Source of the DNA: Cladosporium sp. IMV 00045
Lineage: Eukaryota > Ascomycota > Dothideomycetes > Cladosporiales > Cladosporiaceae
Assembly (NCBI GenBank): GCA_001931905.2
Contig: MSJI02000412.1
Location: forward strand, 1 to 37,969
DNA length: 37,969 nucleotides
Direction of reading: 5' to 3'
Shown here: positions 18,424 to 28,506 of the stretch, piece after piece
Layout of the letters: every line of letters begins with the position of its first letter
Numbering within the stretch: position 1 is the first letter of the stretch
The notes under the pieces: model-generated
Databases searched by the model: none
What the model was told of the DNA's origin: nothing
What the model saw: only the letters and a program-made list of their open reading frames with translations
Position numbers and translations under genes: made by a program

Positions 18424-19130
18424 GCTTTTGCTCTCTTGGTGTTTCTATAGTGATCCAATTGACTGCTTCCAGAGCCTGTCGTCTATTGTCTAGATGCGGT
18501 GCCTGTGATGTTGTTCTACTGATGCATTTTCCTTATTGTGTATACAGATTCAATATCATGCTGAAGACCGTCGCAAAGGAACAAACAAGTGTGTACAAGC
18601 AAACGCGATGTTTGGGTAAGGTTACCACTACTACTGTACACCTGAAGATCTTAGGTTGCCATCTAATGAGGTCTCGGCGCTTCATCCGGCAGATGGCGGG
18701 ATGACATCTTGGCTGCACAAGCACGCAAGACGGCGCTGGACGTTGGTTGCACAAGCGTGCAACGGAAGTAACTACATGTGAGAGAGAGAGAGTACATGTA
18801 AACACGCGGTTGGCAGACCACCGCAGACACACACAATCAGCTGTATGTACAAGGTCCATTTACCTCACTTACAGGCAGCCGGCATGGCGGGCCTGCATTC
18901 AACAAGCCTGCCCGCTCGCAGGCCGAGGCGGCATGCATCATCGATTGATTGCCCGCCGGTCGGATTTGTAAGGCGCGAGAACACGAGCCGATAGCAACAT
19001 CTGCCCCAATGGAACCTCGAGCCTGGAGATTCATTGCACCATCTGCCTCTCCCTCTCCGATACGGTAGGTTGTTTGGTTCCCATTCATCCCCCATCACTT
19101 CGCCCTTTACATCAATCCCCACCTATCATC
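18424..19130. promoter_or_regulatory. Divergent intergenic promoter region, LCCL gene and ARO8-type gene
   Basis: The 707-bp gap between two outward-facing starts must contain both promoters. Notable elements are: GTTGCAC-AAGC-GTGCAAC, a 7-bp inverted repeat with a 4-nt spacer, at 18746-18763, with a degenerate sister copy at 18711-18728; a (GA)n run at 18780-18792, flanked by TACATGT on both sides at 20-bp spacing; and GCCTGC...GCAGGC (6-bp arms) at 18906-18923. No ORF here is convincing. Confidence 0.5.
18780..18792. repeat. (GA)n microsatellite flanked by ACATGT
   Basis: Thirteen bases of alternating G and A, bracketed by ACATGT at 18774-18779 and 18794-18799, in the divergent promoter region. 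Confidence 0.8.
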
Positions 19131-21150
19131 ATGTCTTCCACATCCAAACACAATCTTCCCTTGCCAACCGATAACGGCGATGGAGGCAACGATACGCGTC
19201 CGCCACCCAAAGACCTCAGCCACCACCTGAGCCGGAGCACCAAGTCTCGCGCTGCGAGTTCCATGAAAGCATTCTACAAATATTTCGCTATTCCTGGTGT
19301 TGGACAACTTGCTGGTGGCCTGCCGAACAACTATTACTTTCCCTTCGACACTCTCGAGGCCAAAATCGCCGAGCCGCAAAGATGGCAGCCTACACCAAAC
19401 AAGCCAGTCGACCCACCATCAGAAGAGGATGCTCTAGCTGCATTGACGTTGAAAGATGAGGCCAAGGCAAAGAGCAGCCCACTGCACCAGCCTCAGAACA
19501 GACTTGAGGTTCCGCATACCTCAACTCAGCCCAACCCTCTCAAGAAGATCGACTTGTCGACAGCGCTGCAATATGGTACTGCCCAAGGATATCCGCCACT
19601 TTACTATTTCATTCGACAATTCACCCAAGAGAACCTTCATCCTAATTGCCCCTACAAGGGTGGGCCAGAAGTCATTCTCTCCTGCGGCAATACCGATGGT
19701 TTCTGCAAGGTTCTGCAGGCATTCACAAACGAATGGAGCGAAGAGAAGGACTGGGTCAGAGACAAGGAGGGTCTGCTGGTGGAGCAGTTCGCATACATGA
19801 ACGCCATCCAAGGTGCAACGCCTCGAGGTCTGAATGTGGCACCTGTAGCTATGGACGATGAGGGCATGCGCGCCGACGGCCCAGGAGGTCTGAAGGATGT
19901 CCTTGAGAACTGGGATTTCAAGAAGGGCAAGAGACCACACATCATGTACACTGTCACGTAAGTCTGCTTTGAAGTTTTCATTTCAAGACCTTATGCTAAC
20001 ATCACACAGCATGGGCCAGAACCCAACTTCAGGCGTACTGTCACTCGAACGCCGCCGTGAGATCTACTCCCTCTGCCAGAAGTACGACATCCTCATCGTC
20101 GAAGACGACCCCTACTGGTACCTGCAGTTCCCCACCGCCCTGGCCCACAACACAACCACCACATCGGACCCATCGAACACTTCCTTCAACCCGGACGTCA
20201 CCCTCCTCACCACCGGAGAACCACGCCCTGAGAACTGGAAGAGTTCCGGCTTCGACTTCCTGGACAGCCTGGTCCCATCCTACATCAACATCGACACCGA
20301 CGGTCGCGTGCTCCGTCTCGACACCTTCTCCAAAACCGTAGCACCCGGCTGCCGCCTGGGCTGGATCACCGCGCAACCGGCCTTCATCGAGCGCATCCTC
20401 CGCATCACCGAAACATCCACGCAACAACCCTCCGGCTTCGTGCAAAGCATGATCGCCGAACTCCTCCTCGGACCCGACCACAGCGGCATCGCGGAAACGA
20501 TGAAGAAGAACGGCAAAGGCGGCCTCCCCTCCGGCTCCGGCTGGAAAATCGCCGGCTGGGTGCGCTGGCTCGAAGGCCTGCGCGGCAACTACGAGCGCCG
20601 CATGAACCATATGAGCCACATTCTGGACTCCGGCAAATTCGCCGTCAAAACCGGGCGTCGCGGCAGTTTCGCCTCGCTGCTCGCGGAAGACAGCGACGGC
20701 GATGCCGACGAGTGGAGCGTCGTGGAGAAGCAGCAGCTGTACTCGTTCGACTGGCCCGTCGGCGGCATGTTCATATGGCTGCAGATCCACTTCGCCGAGC
20801 ACCCGCTGTACAAGCATTACGCGGGCAAGGACGCGCTGCCGCGGTTGTCCAAGGCGCTGTGGGTTTGGTGGACGAGGAAGCCGGCGCTGGTGCTTGTGGC
20901 GCCCGGCACGATGTTCTCTCCTACGCCGGAGATTGCGGCGAAGGAGGGCTGGAAGTACTTCAGATTGTGCTTTGCGGCCATCGATGAGGAGGAGCTGGGT
21001 AAAGTCACGCAGAGGCTGGCCGATGGTGTGAAGTCTTTCTGGGGAATCAAGGATGCGAAGGTCATTGAGGATATCCTCTATGAGGATGAGAAGGATGATG
21101 ATGTCGGCGCTGAGGCCGTGGCTTTGACGCACATGATGGGTCCGTGTTAG
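19131..21150 (+). CDS. ARO8: Aro8-type aromatic amino-acid aminotransferase (PLP-dependent, class I)
   Basis: Two exons, 19131-19957 and 20010-21150, with one 52-nt intron (GTAAGT donor, CTAAC branch), give 655 aa. The fold-type I aminotransferase features are present. GYPPLYYFIRQF (about 155-166) corresponds to the Gly-Leu-Pro-Leu/Arg region. NPTSG follows the intron. ILIVEDDPYWYLQF holds the PLP-ring Asp and Tyr. TFSKTVAPGCRLGWI carries the Schiff-base Lys at about residue 383. A GLPNNYYFP segment near residue 64 and the long insertions match the fungal Aro8/Aro9 family. The reaction transfers amino groups between Tyr, Phe, Trp or 2-aminoadipate and 2-oxoglutarate in the cytosol. The protein is longer than yeast Aro8 owing to low-complexity N-terminal and internal inserts. 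Aro8 and Aro9 cannot be distinguished here. The ATG is the first after an in-frame Pro-rich leader and has ATCATCATG context. Confidence 0.9.
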
Positions 21151-22070
21151 ATAGTGGTGGCGCACAAATGATTTGGATTGGTGGTATTGTTCTTAATAGG
21201 CGTCTGGTAACGCAATAACGACATATTTGAATCAGTATTTGCTTGCAATACACAAATCGGTACGCAAGAGTAAAGTAAGTGACGATTTCAATCGGTTCTC
21301 ATAATATAGACAATAGATACATGTCAGTAATATTAGGTACGAGGAATCCAGTCGCGACATCCAACTCAAATGTCGCGCAAGCAAGAGAGCGAACTTTAGA
21401 GTCGCGACGCCTGAGACTTCACTTGACAAACTTAACCATCACTTGCAACAATTTCTTTATCGAGCAATTCCACCAACAATCTTTGGAAAGAACACATGAT
21501 CACGAGCCAAATAATCATGAGAACTCGGGAAATGGTATCACAACTTTTCCAGTCGAGATACCGAACTCGCCGGCAGATTCCTAATCGCCTTTTCGGGGGA
21601 GGAAATATCTCGGTGATACTTTCGATTGACTTTTTTTTGCTTTTCTTTCATAACCCTCTCGAATTGCACTTGCTATTACCTTTCCAGGAAATCTCGAACT
21701 CTTCATTTTCATTCTATGCTCTTACTTCCTCTTGCTTTGAACAAACGGGCCTCGTTCGTCACTCGACAAGTTCACGTCCTCACAGGATTTGTCGGCTTGC
21801 TACAAGTACCGCGAGCAAATTTGCTGGAACCAACATGTCGCCTGCGATCAGAGATTGATGATCTACGGCCGATTCGATTTGCGAAAGACCTTCCAACGAA
21901 CGGATCCGACTTCGAACGGCTGGAAAAGTGCTTCTGGCTTCGTGCACCTTTGGTACTCACTCCTCTCTGCCACCTCCATCCGACCCATCTCTGAAAATTC
22001 CCGTGCTTCTTGATTTGAGAATTGACAAAAGCCATATAAATTGAATTTTAAAAGATATGTCAAGATTTCA
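21151..22070. other. Intergenic, ARO8-type 3' flank to tRNA-Pro
   Basis: About 920 bases with several open frames but no supported gene; their products lack motifs. Two exact GTCGCGAC palindromes lie 50 bp apart at 21351-21358 and 21401-21408, with TGTCGCGC at 21371-21378 between them. A T-run near 21630 precedes a pyrimidine-rich section. Confidence 0.45.
22033..22040 (+). promoter_or_regulatory. TATA-like element upstream of tRNA-Pro
   Basis: CATATAAA about 31-38 bases upstream of the mature tRNA 5' end. This spacing is often seen for TFIIIB at fungal tRNA genes. Confidence 0.4.
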
Positions 22071-22159
22071 GGCTTAATGGTCTAGTCGTATGATTGTCGC
22101 TTTGGGTACTCTGCTATCTCTTGTGTGACAGGTCCCGGGTTCAAATCCCGGTTGAGCCC
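22071..22159 (+). tRNA. tRNA-Pro (anticodon TGG) with a 17-nt intron
   Basis: The cloverleaf is good. The acceptor GGCTTAA pairs with TTGAGCC (one T-G pair). The anticodon stem GTCGC/GTGAC has one G-T pair. The T arm CCGGG/CCCGG has loop TTCAAAT, giving a perfect B box. Anticodon TGG is at 22103-22105. The intron is 22107-22123, one base 3' of the anticodon. The discriminator is C at 22159, as in eukaryotic tRNA-Pro. A TTTT tract follows at 22165-22168. Confidence 0.95.
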
Positions 22160-22164
22160 GATTC

Positions 22165-22168
22165 TTTT
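22165..22168 (+). terminator. RNA polymerase III terminator of tRNA-Pro
   Basis: A TTTT tract six bases after the mature 3' end, a typical Pol III termination signal. Confidence 0.75.
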
Positions 22169-22713
22169 GCTCTTCTGCCTAGCTCCAGCTTCTTTTGCCC
22201 AAGGTGACGGAGAATATCTGCGAAGACGATGTGATGGAGCGTTCAGCATGAGAAAGGAAAAGATTGCATGACTTGAAGCTCCTGGAGCTGTGTCTAATGT
22301 TGAGCATTTACAGCAGGACATAAGCCAGTGTTAAACACCAGCAGGTGAGGATTTGCCTCTTATGAGGTACGACGTAAGTTTTGTGCCTACCGTCTATGCA
22401 ATGTGAAATATCTCTATCTCGAACGTGTTGGATTGTGCAGTAGACAAGGAGCCCAGGGATAACTCCATTGCCATGCTCACTGGTATCGATCGGCGAAAGC
22501 TGGTGTGAACGCTAGCGACAGTGACCTTCGTAAACAAACTAATGGAGATTTCTTGTTACCAGTGTCAACTTCCACCAGGCATCTGCTAGAACCGTCCAGG
22601 TTTGCTCAAATATCCAATAGATTCGTTCTGTGTCCCGTCACCACCCCAGACAAAAGCCATGTCATTATTCGTCCAAGATGAAGACCCTTCACATCTCCCC
22701 CATGAACGGTCTC
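22169..22713. other. Intergenic, tRNA-Pro to the decarboxylase 3' end
   Basis: About 545 bases with no gene that I can support. The right end is the 3' flank of the minus-strand decarboxylase gene. Confidence 0.5.
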
Positions 22714-24818
22714 TTAAGCACCCACCGAAGTCCCCTGCGCCGACCTCTCGTTAAAAGCTTCCACAGCCGTGGTGGTGAGTCTCAAAGGCAGAGGAGCATC
22801 AAGACGATCAAGCTTTAGCTCCACAAGCTGAAACACTTCAGCTGCGCCGAACTTCTTGTCACCGAGCAGCTCGTCAAGGTCTTCGGGATTGTCGATGGGA
22901 CCGTGATATCTGGATTGATGATCCGGGCCAAAAGCAAGTGCCAGTGCGGAGTAGTTCCAATTGGGAAGTTTGTTGTATGCTCTGCGGGACACGTCAGTTC
23001 TCTCTTCAATCGCCAACGTTGGCGTTCATCAATAAAGCACGTACGCGTCCTTCCCGTGGATCAACCTCTCAACAGTATAGCCATCGTTGTTCAGCACGAA
23101 AACGATGGGGTTGAGGTCCAATTTCAGCAGATCCGCGAAAGCCTGCACGGTCAAGTGCAAGCTGCCCTCGCCCGTAACGAGAATGCAACGCTTGAAAGGT
23201 CCCGTTTCGCGGATGGCTTTGAATGCTCCCACGGCGGCGCCGGTGGCGTAGCCGATGCTGCCGAAGACGGTTTGGTTGTACATGCTCGCGCCGCTGGGGA
23301 GTTTGCAGGAGCCGAGGCCGAAGGCTGATGTGCCGGTCTCGCCGATGATGAAGTCGCCGGGTTGGAAGAACTTGCCTAGGGTCTGGGTGTTGTTAGATGA
23401 GATTGGCTGTCGGATGGTTGGGGCAGGGGAGACAGGACTTACGGCCCATAGGTAGTCTTGCGTAAGGTGTGCCTCTTTCTCTGGGTCGTTCATGGGATAT
23501 GGATCCCAAGTGACTTTTGGCGTCGATTCTCGTCGAATGGGATATGTCCTCAAGTCACTGATCAAGGAATCGAGGACGTGGACCATCTTCAGGTTGAACT
23601 TCTCATCTTCGATCTAGTCATAATCAGGCGTGACCAGGCAGCAATCTCAGACACTTTCTTGGAATCTTACCTTGACGTAGAACCTTTGGAACTCTGCAAT
23701 TTTCTCTTCTTCCACCTGGTCCGTGAATTCGCCGGTGTTGAAATCGGTCTATGACAGAAGTCAGTGCAAACCGTACGCATACATGTATCGGTCGATACAT
23801 ACCTGCACCCTTCCAATCCAAAACACAGCATCCGCCGATTCTACAGCTGTTTTCACACCGTCATAAGTACCAGCGCCAGTGTACAAACCACCAAAATTCG
23901 GCATCGACTCGTCCACCACTCCTTTGCCCATGTACGTGACGAACGTGGGAAAATTCGTCATTTTGGAAAGCGTCCGACAAGCCTCTCCCAGATTGTTGCG
24001 GGCAGCGTTGCCGTCGACAATGATGATAGGATTTTCGCTACTTTCTATCATGCGGCGCAGTTCGTTCACGACCCGTCTCTCAAGAGGCATGTCGTTCAGA
24101 GCGAGCGTTCGCGGGATCGGTTTTGAGAGCCCGGCCGAGGCGCATTCGAGATGCGACATATCGACCGGGACACCGATGTAGACGGGTCGACTTTGCTGCA
24201 TCATGGTGGTGAGGCAACGATCTATCTCGGCGGGTGCTGTGGTCGGGTCGAGGAGGACGGTCGTGTCGACTGAGATGTGCTTGGCCATCTCATGGTACAT
24301 CCTGTGGGTGTCAATGAAGGGTGGGTTGCTAATAGATTTAGAAGACACACCCGAAGTCGCCTGTGCCCAGACTGTGATGCATCAACGCATGGGTTTTCAT
24401 GGCAGGGCCTTTTTGCTGTCAGTCATATGCATCCATCGACTCCAACAGCATTACTGACGTCCCGGATAACCAACAACATGCGCAACAGGCACGAACTCAG
24501 CATAGGCACCGGCATGGCCACAGTATGCACTGAGCTCTCCCGGTCCGAAGGTTGTCACTAAGGCTCCCACGCCATTGAGGCGACCGTAGCCATCGGCGGC
24601 GTAGCCGGCAATGAGTTCGTTGGGATTACCACAGAAGTCGACGCCGGATTGGCCAATGAGGTCCAGAAGAGCCAGTTCGTAGTCTGTGTGTCCGATTCAG
24701 CGTAGTGCTCTGTTTTTGGAGAGTTTTAATGTTGCATACCGCCAGGCACGCCGAAGACTGTATTGACTCCTAGCTGCTTGAGTCTGGTGAAGAGGTAGTT
24801 GCCAACCTTGATCGACAT
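22714..24818 (-). CDS. PDC1: Pyruvate decarboxylase-family enzyme (ThDP-dependent), 571 aa
   Basis: I read eight exons: 24740-24818, 24459-24683, 24351-24408, 23803-24301, 23671-23748, 23443-23613, 23045-23382 and 22714-22981 (introns of 49-63 nt). They join in frame to 571 aa, the usual length. The enzyme decarboxylates pyruvate, or possibly other 2-keto acids, to the aldehyde using ThDP and Mg2+ in the cytosol. Residues seen: VPGDYEL (D27), NPNE (E49), ALMHHSLG (His pair 112-113), GEGS (441-444), NNDGYTVE (468-475). Positions track yeast Pdc1. The metal-site Asp of the usual GDGS is Glu442 here. Exon 3 uses the AAAAAG acceptor because the AG inside the CTGAC branch site is too close to it. 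A start 14 codons into an upstream exon (24904-24945) is also in frame; I prefer [10 protein letters not shown]. Substrate preference among Pdc-like paralogues is unresolved. Confidence 0.9.
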
Positions 24819-24836
24819 GTTCTTGATGAACAGACC

Positions 24837-24903
24837 CTGGGAAAGAAAATATGAGGTCTTTCAATGATAACGAAGCTCCGGCAAGCGTCAGACGTCAGCT
24901 TAC
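24837..24903 (-). other. Candidate leader intron of the decarboxylase gene
   Basis: A consensus-like intron of 67 nt: donor GTAAGC, CTGAC elements and a pyrimidine-rich TTTCTTTCCCAG acceptor, ending 18 bases before the chosen ATG. It may be a 5' UTR intron or join a short in-frame upstream exon. Confidence 0.5.
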
Positions 24904-24920
24904 AACCGTCTCAAGCCATA

Positions 24921-24928
24921 TATTTATA
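24921..24928 (-). promoter_or_regulatory. TATAAATA element upstream of the decarboxylase gene
   Basis: On the minus strand the sequence reads TATAAATA, about 100 bases upstream of the chosen ATG. It is a plausible TATA box, which would argue that transcription starts downstream of it and against the upstream coding exon. Confidence 0.4.
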
Positions 24929-25696
24929 TCATCATGGACTCTCATATGTTCTTCTGAAGACGACGAGTCCGCAATCACCGTCTCATGCCATGGCACCACC
25001 GATGCATTCATTTTCTTCAGCATGCCCAACCATTGATGAGGACCTTGCTCAAGTCATTCGCTGACAAAGACGCGCGCATGCTTGCTTCGACGCATTGGTT
25101 CGACCCCGCCGGTTTTGTGTTCACATCAGGACGTAACAGGTTGCTCATGAGAATGTGACGACCGAGGATATGCGCGCTCACGCCAACATTCGTGTTACCA
25201 CGTTCGCCTGTGCTCATGTCTGTGAACCTGCTGCATGATGCATCAGAGAAGTGCGGTGTGCATGTACTGTTCTTTGCACTAACTCCTAGTATGAACCTCA
25301 TCAACGGTTGCCGGATTCGCGGTCGTTGCGTGATCAGATAGGCGGCCTACATGTGGGTTCCTAAATGCATGCGCAAGTCAGCGAACGGTCTGACTTGCAT
25401 GAACGAGCTTCGTCGTCGTCGTTTGTACCTCTATCTTGGTTTTGGGTGAGCCGGTACGGTAAATGGTCATTATGCTCGGGCATGTGTACTTATCCCTGTT
25501 TGCACGCATTCCCAGCATAAGAGAGGCAGAATCCTACCTAGATAGATTAAAAGCCTGTCTTCCAATGTGAGACCATTGGTGCTCGAAACCTCATCGCCCT
25601 ATCGCTTGTAGATCACAATTCCTGTTACAATTCATAGTCTAATAAAAACACACTGTTGTACATCTCTTACATCTTCAACGCGCCATCTCAACCCGT
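24929..25696. other. Intergenic, decarboxylase 5' flank to the bL27m 3' end
   Basis: About 770 bases. The part next to the decarboxylase gene presumably holds its promoter. Open frames of up to 95 codons show no features. The GGTTCGACCCC at about 25095 resembles a tRNA B box but has no tRNA around it. Confidence 0.45.
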
Positions 25697-26615
25697 CTAT
25701 TTCTTGCTTCCCTTCTTACCACCCCTGCCCATAGCTCTCCTCTCAGCATTCCTCGCCACTCTGACATTGCGCTTCCGCCAAGCAGCGAAACGGTCACCAG
25801 GAATGAACGGCTTGACGGACTGCGCAGCCTTGCTCAACATCGCATCGCGGCCAATCTCCCAGTTGGCTTTGCGGTACTGGTATCCAGGCCTCAGAGTCAA
25901 CTTGGAATCGACAACCTCGCCGCTGCCGGTCTTCTTCACGGTCTTGATTCCTCTGCTCTCGTTGGGCTCCTCTCTGATCGTGGAAGGCTTGGCCTCGCCC
26001 ATTTCTGCGTTGCCAGGAAGGCCTGTTTGGGGTCCGGTCAGGAGATCGGCGGTCTCGTGCTCGGTGTAGGTCGAGGGCATTTGGAAGGCGAGCATGCCGA
26101 GCTTCCGACGGCGCACGGCGTTGGCGGGCGTGGGCAGTTGTTGGGTTTTCTCGAAGACCACTCCGATGTATTTGCGCTTGGGGTGGCGCGCGGGATCACG
26201 GTAGTAGCGGACGTAGCCTGGCTGGGCGGCGTGGATGGTATGGTCACGGCCCTGGAGGAGGAAAACGTTAGAAATGTACAAAATCGTATCTTGCTTGCAT
26301 GCATTGATCTCGCCATACCATGCTGCAGTTCTCTCCGGGAAACCAGAGGGTGCCTCTCTGCTTGAAGAGGATGTTGCCCGGCACCACGAACTCTCCACCA
26401 GTCTTCTTCGCGCCCAATCTCTTGCCAGCACCGTCTGCCGCCTTGTTCGCTCGTCCCTGGGCCTGATGCGAAGCGTTCCTTCGCGAAACATGCGATCCGA
26501 CCGCGGCGGGAGTCGAGATGCGCAGGCCGGAGAGCGCAGACTCCAGCACCGCGAGAGTTGCCATGGAGGGCGCTCTGGGAGCTGCGGAGAAAATCGAGCG
26601 CGCGGAGAGGACCAT
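25697..26615 (-). CDS. MRP7: Mitochondrial large-subunit ribosomal protein bL27m
   Basis: Two exons, 26319-26615 and 25697-26251, with a 67-nt intron (TTTCTAACG branch), give 283 aa. The N-terminal 40 residues are Ala/Ser/Arg-rich without acidic residues, a mitochondrial targeting sequence. The bacterial L27 core follows at about 45-130: [56 protein letters not shown], and GYVRYYRDP with IGVVFE. L27 sits near the peptidyl-transferase centre of the mitoribosome. The 150-residue C-terminal extension is basic and typical of fungal Mrp7, ending GRGGKKGSKK. The start gives a full presequence; the next in-frame ATG (MATLAVLE) is 17 codons downstream. The gene is divergent from APM1 across 441 bases. 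Confidence 0.93.
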
Positions 26616-27056
26616 GATGGCGGTATGTGCTGTTGCTGCTCTGGTCAATCCGTTGCTGGCTTGAAGATGTCCCAGCGAACTTGAGGGTTTGCCTGGATGC
26701 TTGGCACGAGCGAGTCTCCCCCGGAGTAGGGGCGGGCGCGCTTCAATGCGATGCGGGACAGGTGTTGACGGCAGTAAGGTAGAGCAGCGTGACACCTTAC
26801 TGATTATTGTTGTTAACAGAAGCTCAGGCGACTTCGATTGCTCCAACTATCTGGCCGCACCGGTGATCTAAATCCACAACGAGTCATCCTCTTTAAACCC
26901 TTCTTACGCAACACATCACTCCACCGCTGCTATATCCTGGAACCGCCCTTTTGACGACGACACTACGAAGCTCACTTCGACACCCTGCGGTCACACTCGA
27001 AAGACAAGACCACATATATATTCTGATTGAGGCCACAAGGCCGACTACTGCCCACC
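26616..27056. promoter_or_regulatory. Bidirectional promoter region, MRP7 and APM1
   Basis: The 441 bases between divergent starts must hold both promoters. CACATATATATTC at about 27010-27022 lies about 40 bases before the APM1 ATG. No classical operator is evident. Confidence 0.45.
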
Positions 27057-28506
27057 ATGGCCTCCGCACTCTTCTTCCTCGACCTCAAGGGCAAGACCCT
27101 CCTTGCTCGCAACTATCGCGGTGACATCCCCATGTCGGCCGTCGAGAAGTTCCCAGTCCTCTTGTCCGAAGCAGAAGACGAGTCCTCATCCGTGCCCCCC
27201 TGCTTCTCCAGTGAAGGCATCAACTACCTCTACATCCGACACAACAACCTCTACCTGCTAGCCTTGACCAAGCGGAACTCCAACGCCGCCGAGATCCTGC
27301 TGTTCCTGCACAAGGTCGTCGAGGTCTTCACAGAATACTTCAAGGAGCTCGAGGAGGAGAGTATCAGAGACAACTTTGTCATCATCTACGAGCTGCTGGA
27401 CGAGATGATGGATTTCGGTCACCCGCAGACGACAGAGACCAAGATCTTGCAAGAGTACATCACACAGGAGAGCCACCAGCTGCAAGTGCAGGCCAGGCCT
27501 CCGATCGCCGTCACCAACGCGGTTTCGTGGCGATCAGAAGGTATTAGGTACAGGAAGAACGAGGTGTTCCTCGACGTGGTGGAGTCGCTCAACCTGCTGG
27601 TCAGCTCGACTGGTAATGTGTTGCGATCGGAAATTCTGGGAGCTGTCAAGATGAAGTGCTACCTGTCTGGTATGCCCGAGCTGCGCTTGGGTTTGAACGA
27701 CAAGGTCATGTTCGAGGCTACCGGAAGGAACACTCGTGGCAAGGCCGTGGAGATGGAGGACGTCAAATTCCACCAGTGCGTGCGGTTATCGCGCTTCGAG
27801 AGCGATCGCACGATTTCGTTCATCCCGCCCGACGGCGAGTTTGAGCTCATGTCGTATCGTTTGAACACACAAGTCAAGCCTCTCATTTGGGTGGAGTGCA
27901 TCGTTGAATCGCACTCGGGAAGCAGAATAGAGTACATGCTCAAGGTGAGTGGTATTTCTCAGAGCTGACGATATACAATACTGACAGAAATCTCCAGGCC
28001 AAAGCACAATTCAAACGCCGCTCAACGGCAAACAACGTGCAAATCTCGATCCCCGTGCCCGAAGACGCCGACACACCCAAGTTCCGCACAAACATCGGTT
28101 CCGTGCACTACGCGCCCGAGACGAGCTCCATCGTGTGGAAGATCAAGCAATTCGGAGGCGGCAAGGAGTTTCTCATGCGTGCAGAGCTGGGCCTGCCAAG
28201 TGTGCGCGGCGACGACGAGAAGGGAGGTGGTATGATGGGAGGCTTCGGCGGCAGCATGGGTGGTGTCGGCGGTGGCGGAAAGGCCAAGCGACCCATCGGC
28301 GTGAAGTTTGAAATTCCTTACTTTACCACGTCGGGTATTCAAGTGAGATATCTGAAGATCATTGAGCCGAAGGTGAGTTCTTGCCCCGAATTTTACAGCA
28401 GAACGATGGCTGACTGTATTGCTAGCTTCAATACCCATCCTTGCCTTGGGTACGATACATCACGCAGAGCGGCGACATCGCGGTGCGGTTGCCCGACGTG
28501 CAATAA
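27057..28506 (+). CDS. APM1: AP-1 adaptor complex subunit mu
   Basis: Three exons, 27057-27944, 27998-28372 and 28426-28506 (introns of 53 nt each, phase 0), give 447 aa. The medium chain of the clathrin adaptor AP-1 recognises tyrosine-based sorting signals at the trans-Golgi and endosomes. The N-terminal longin domain (about 1-140) begins MASALFFLDLKGKTLLARNYRGD. The mu homology domain (about 160-447) contains RSEGIRYRKNEVFLDVVE, the LNTQVKPLIWVE segment and the end LPWVRYITQSGDIAVRLPDVQ. The length matches fungal Apm1. A Gly/Met-rich insertion of about 25 residues (near 375) lies between MHD strands. The AP-1 rather than AP-2 identity rests on the overall pattern from memory. The ATG has an ideal context, CCCACCATGGCC. 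Confidence 0.95.

Noticed and set aside
20041..21165. 374-codon minus-strand ORF opposite the aminotransferase
   Set aside because: Antisense shadow in GC-rich coding DNA; the plus-strand frame has the PLP-enzyme motifs.
21496..21994. Overlapping plus-strand ORFs of about 120 codons before tRNA-Pro
   Set aside because: Pyrimidine-rich DNA gives Phe/Leu/Ser-biased products; no motif or splice support.
25090..25110. GGTTCGACCCC, a tRNA B-box-like word
   Set aside because: The flanks do not form a T stem (ATTGG against CCGCC), and there is no acceptor or D arm.
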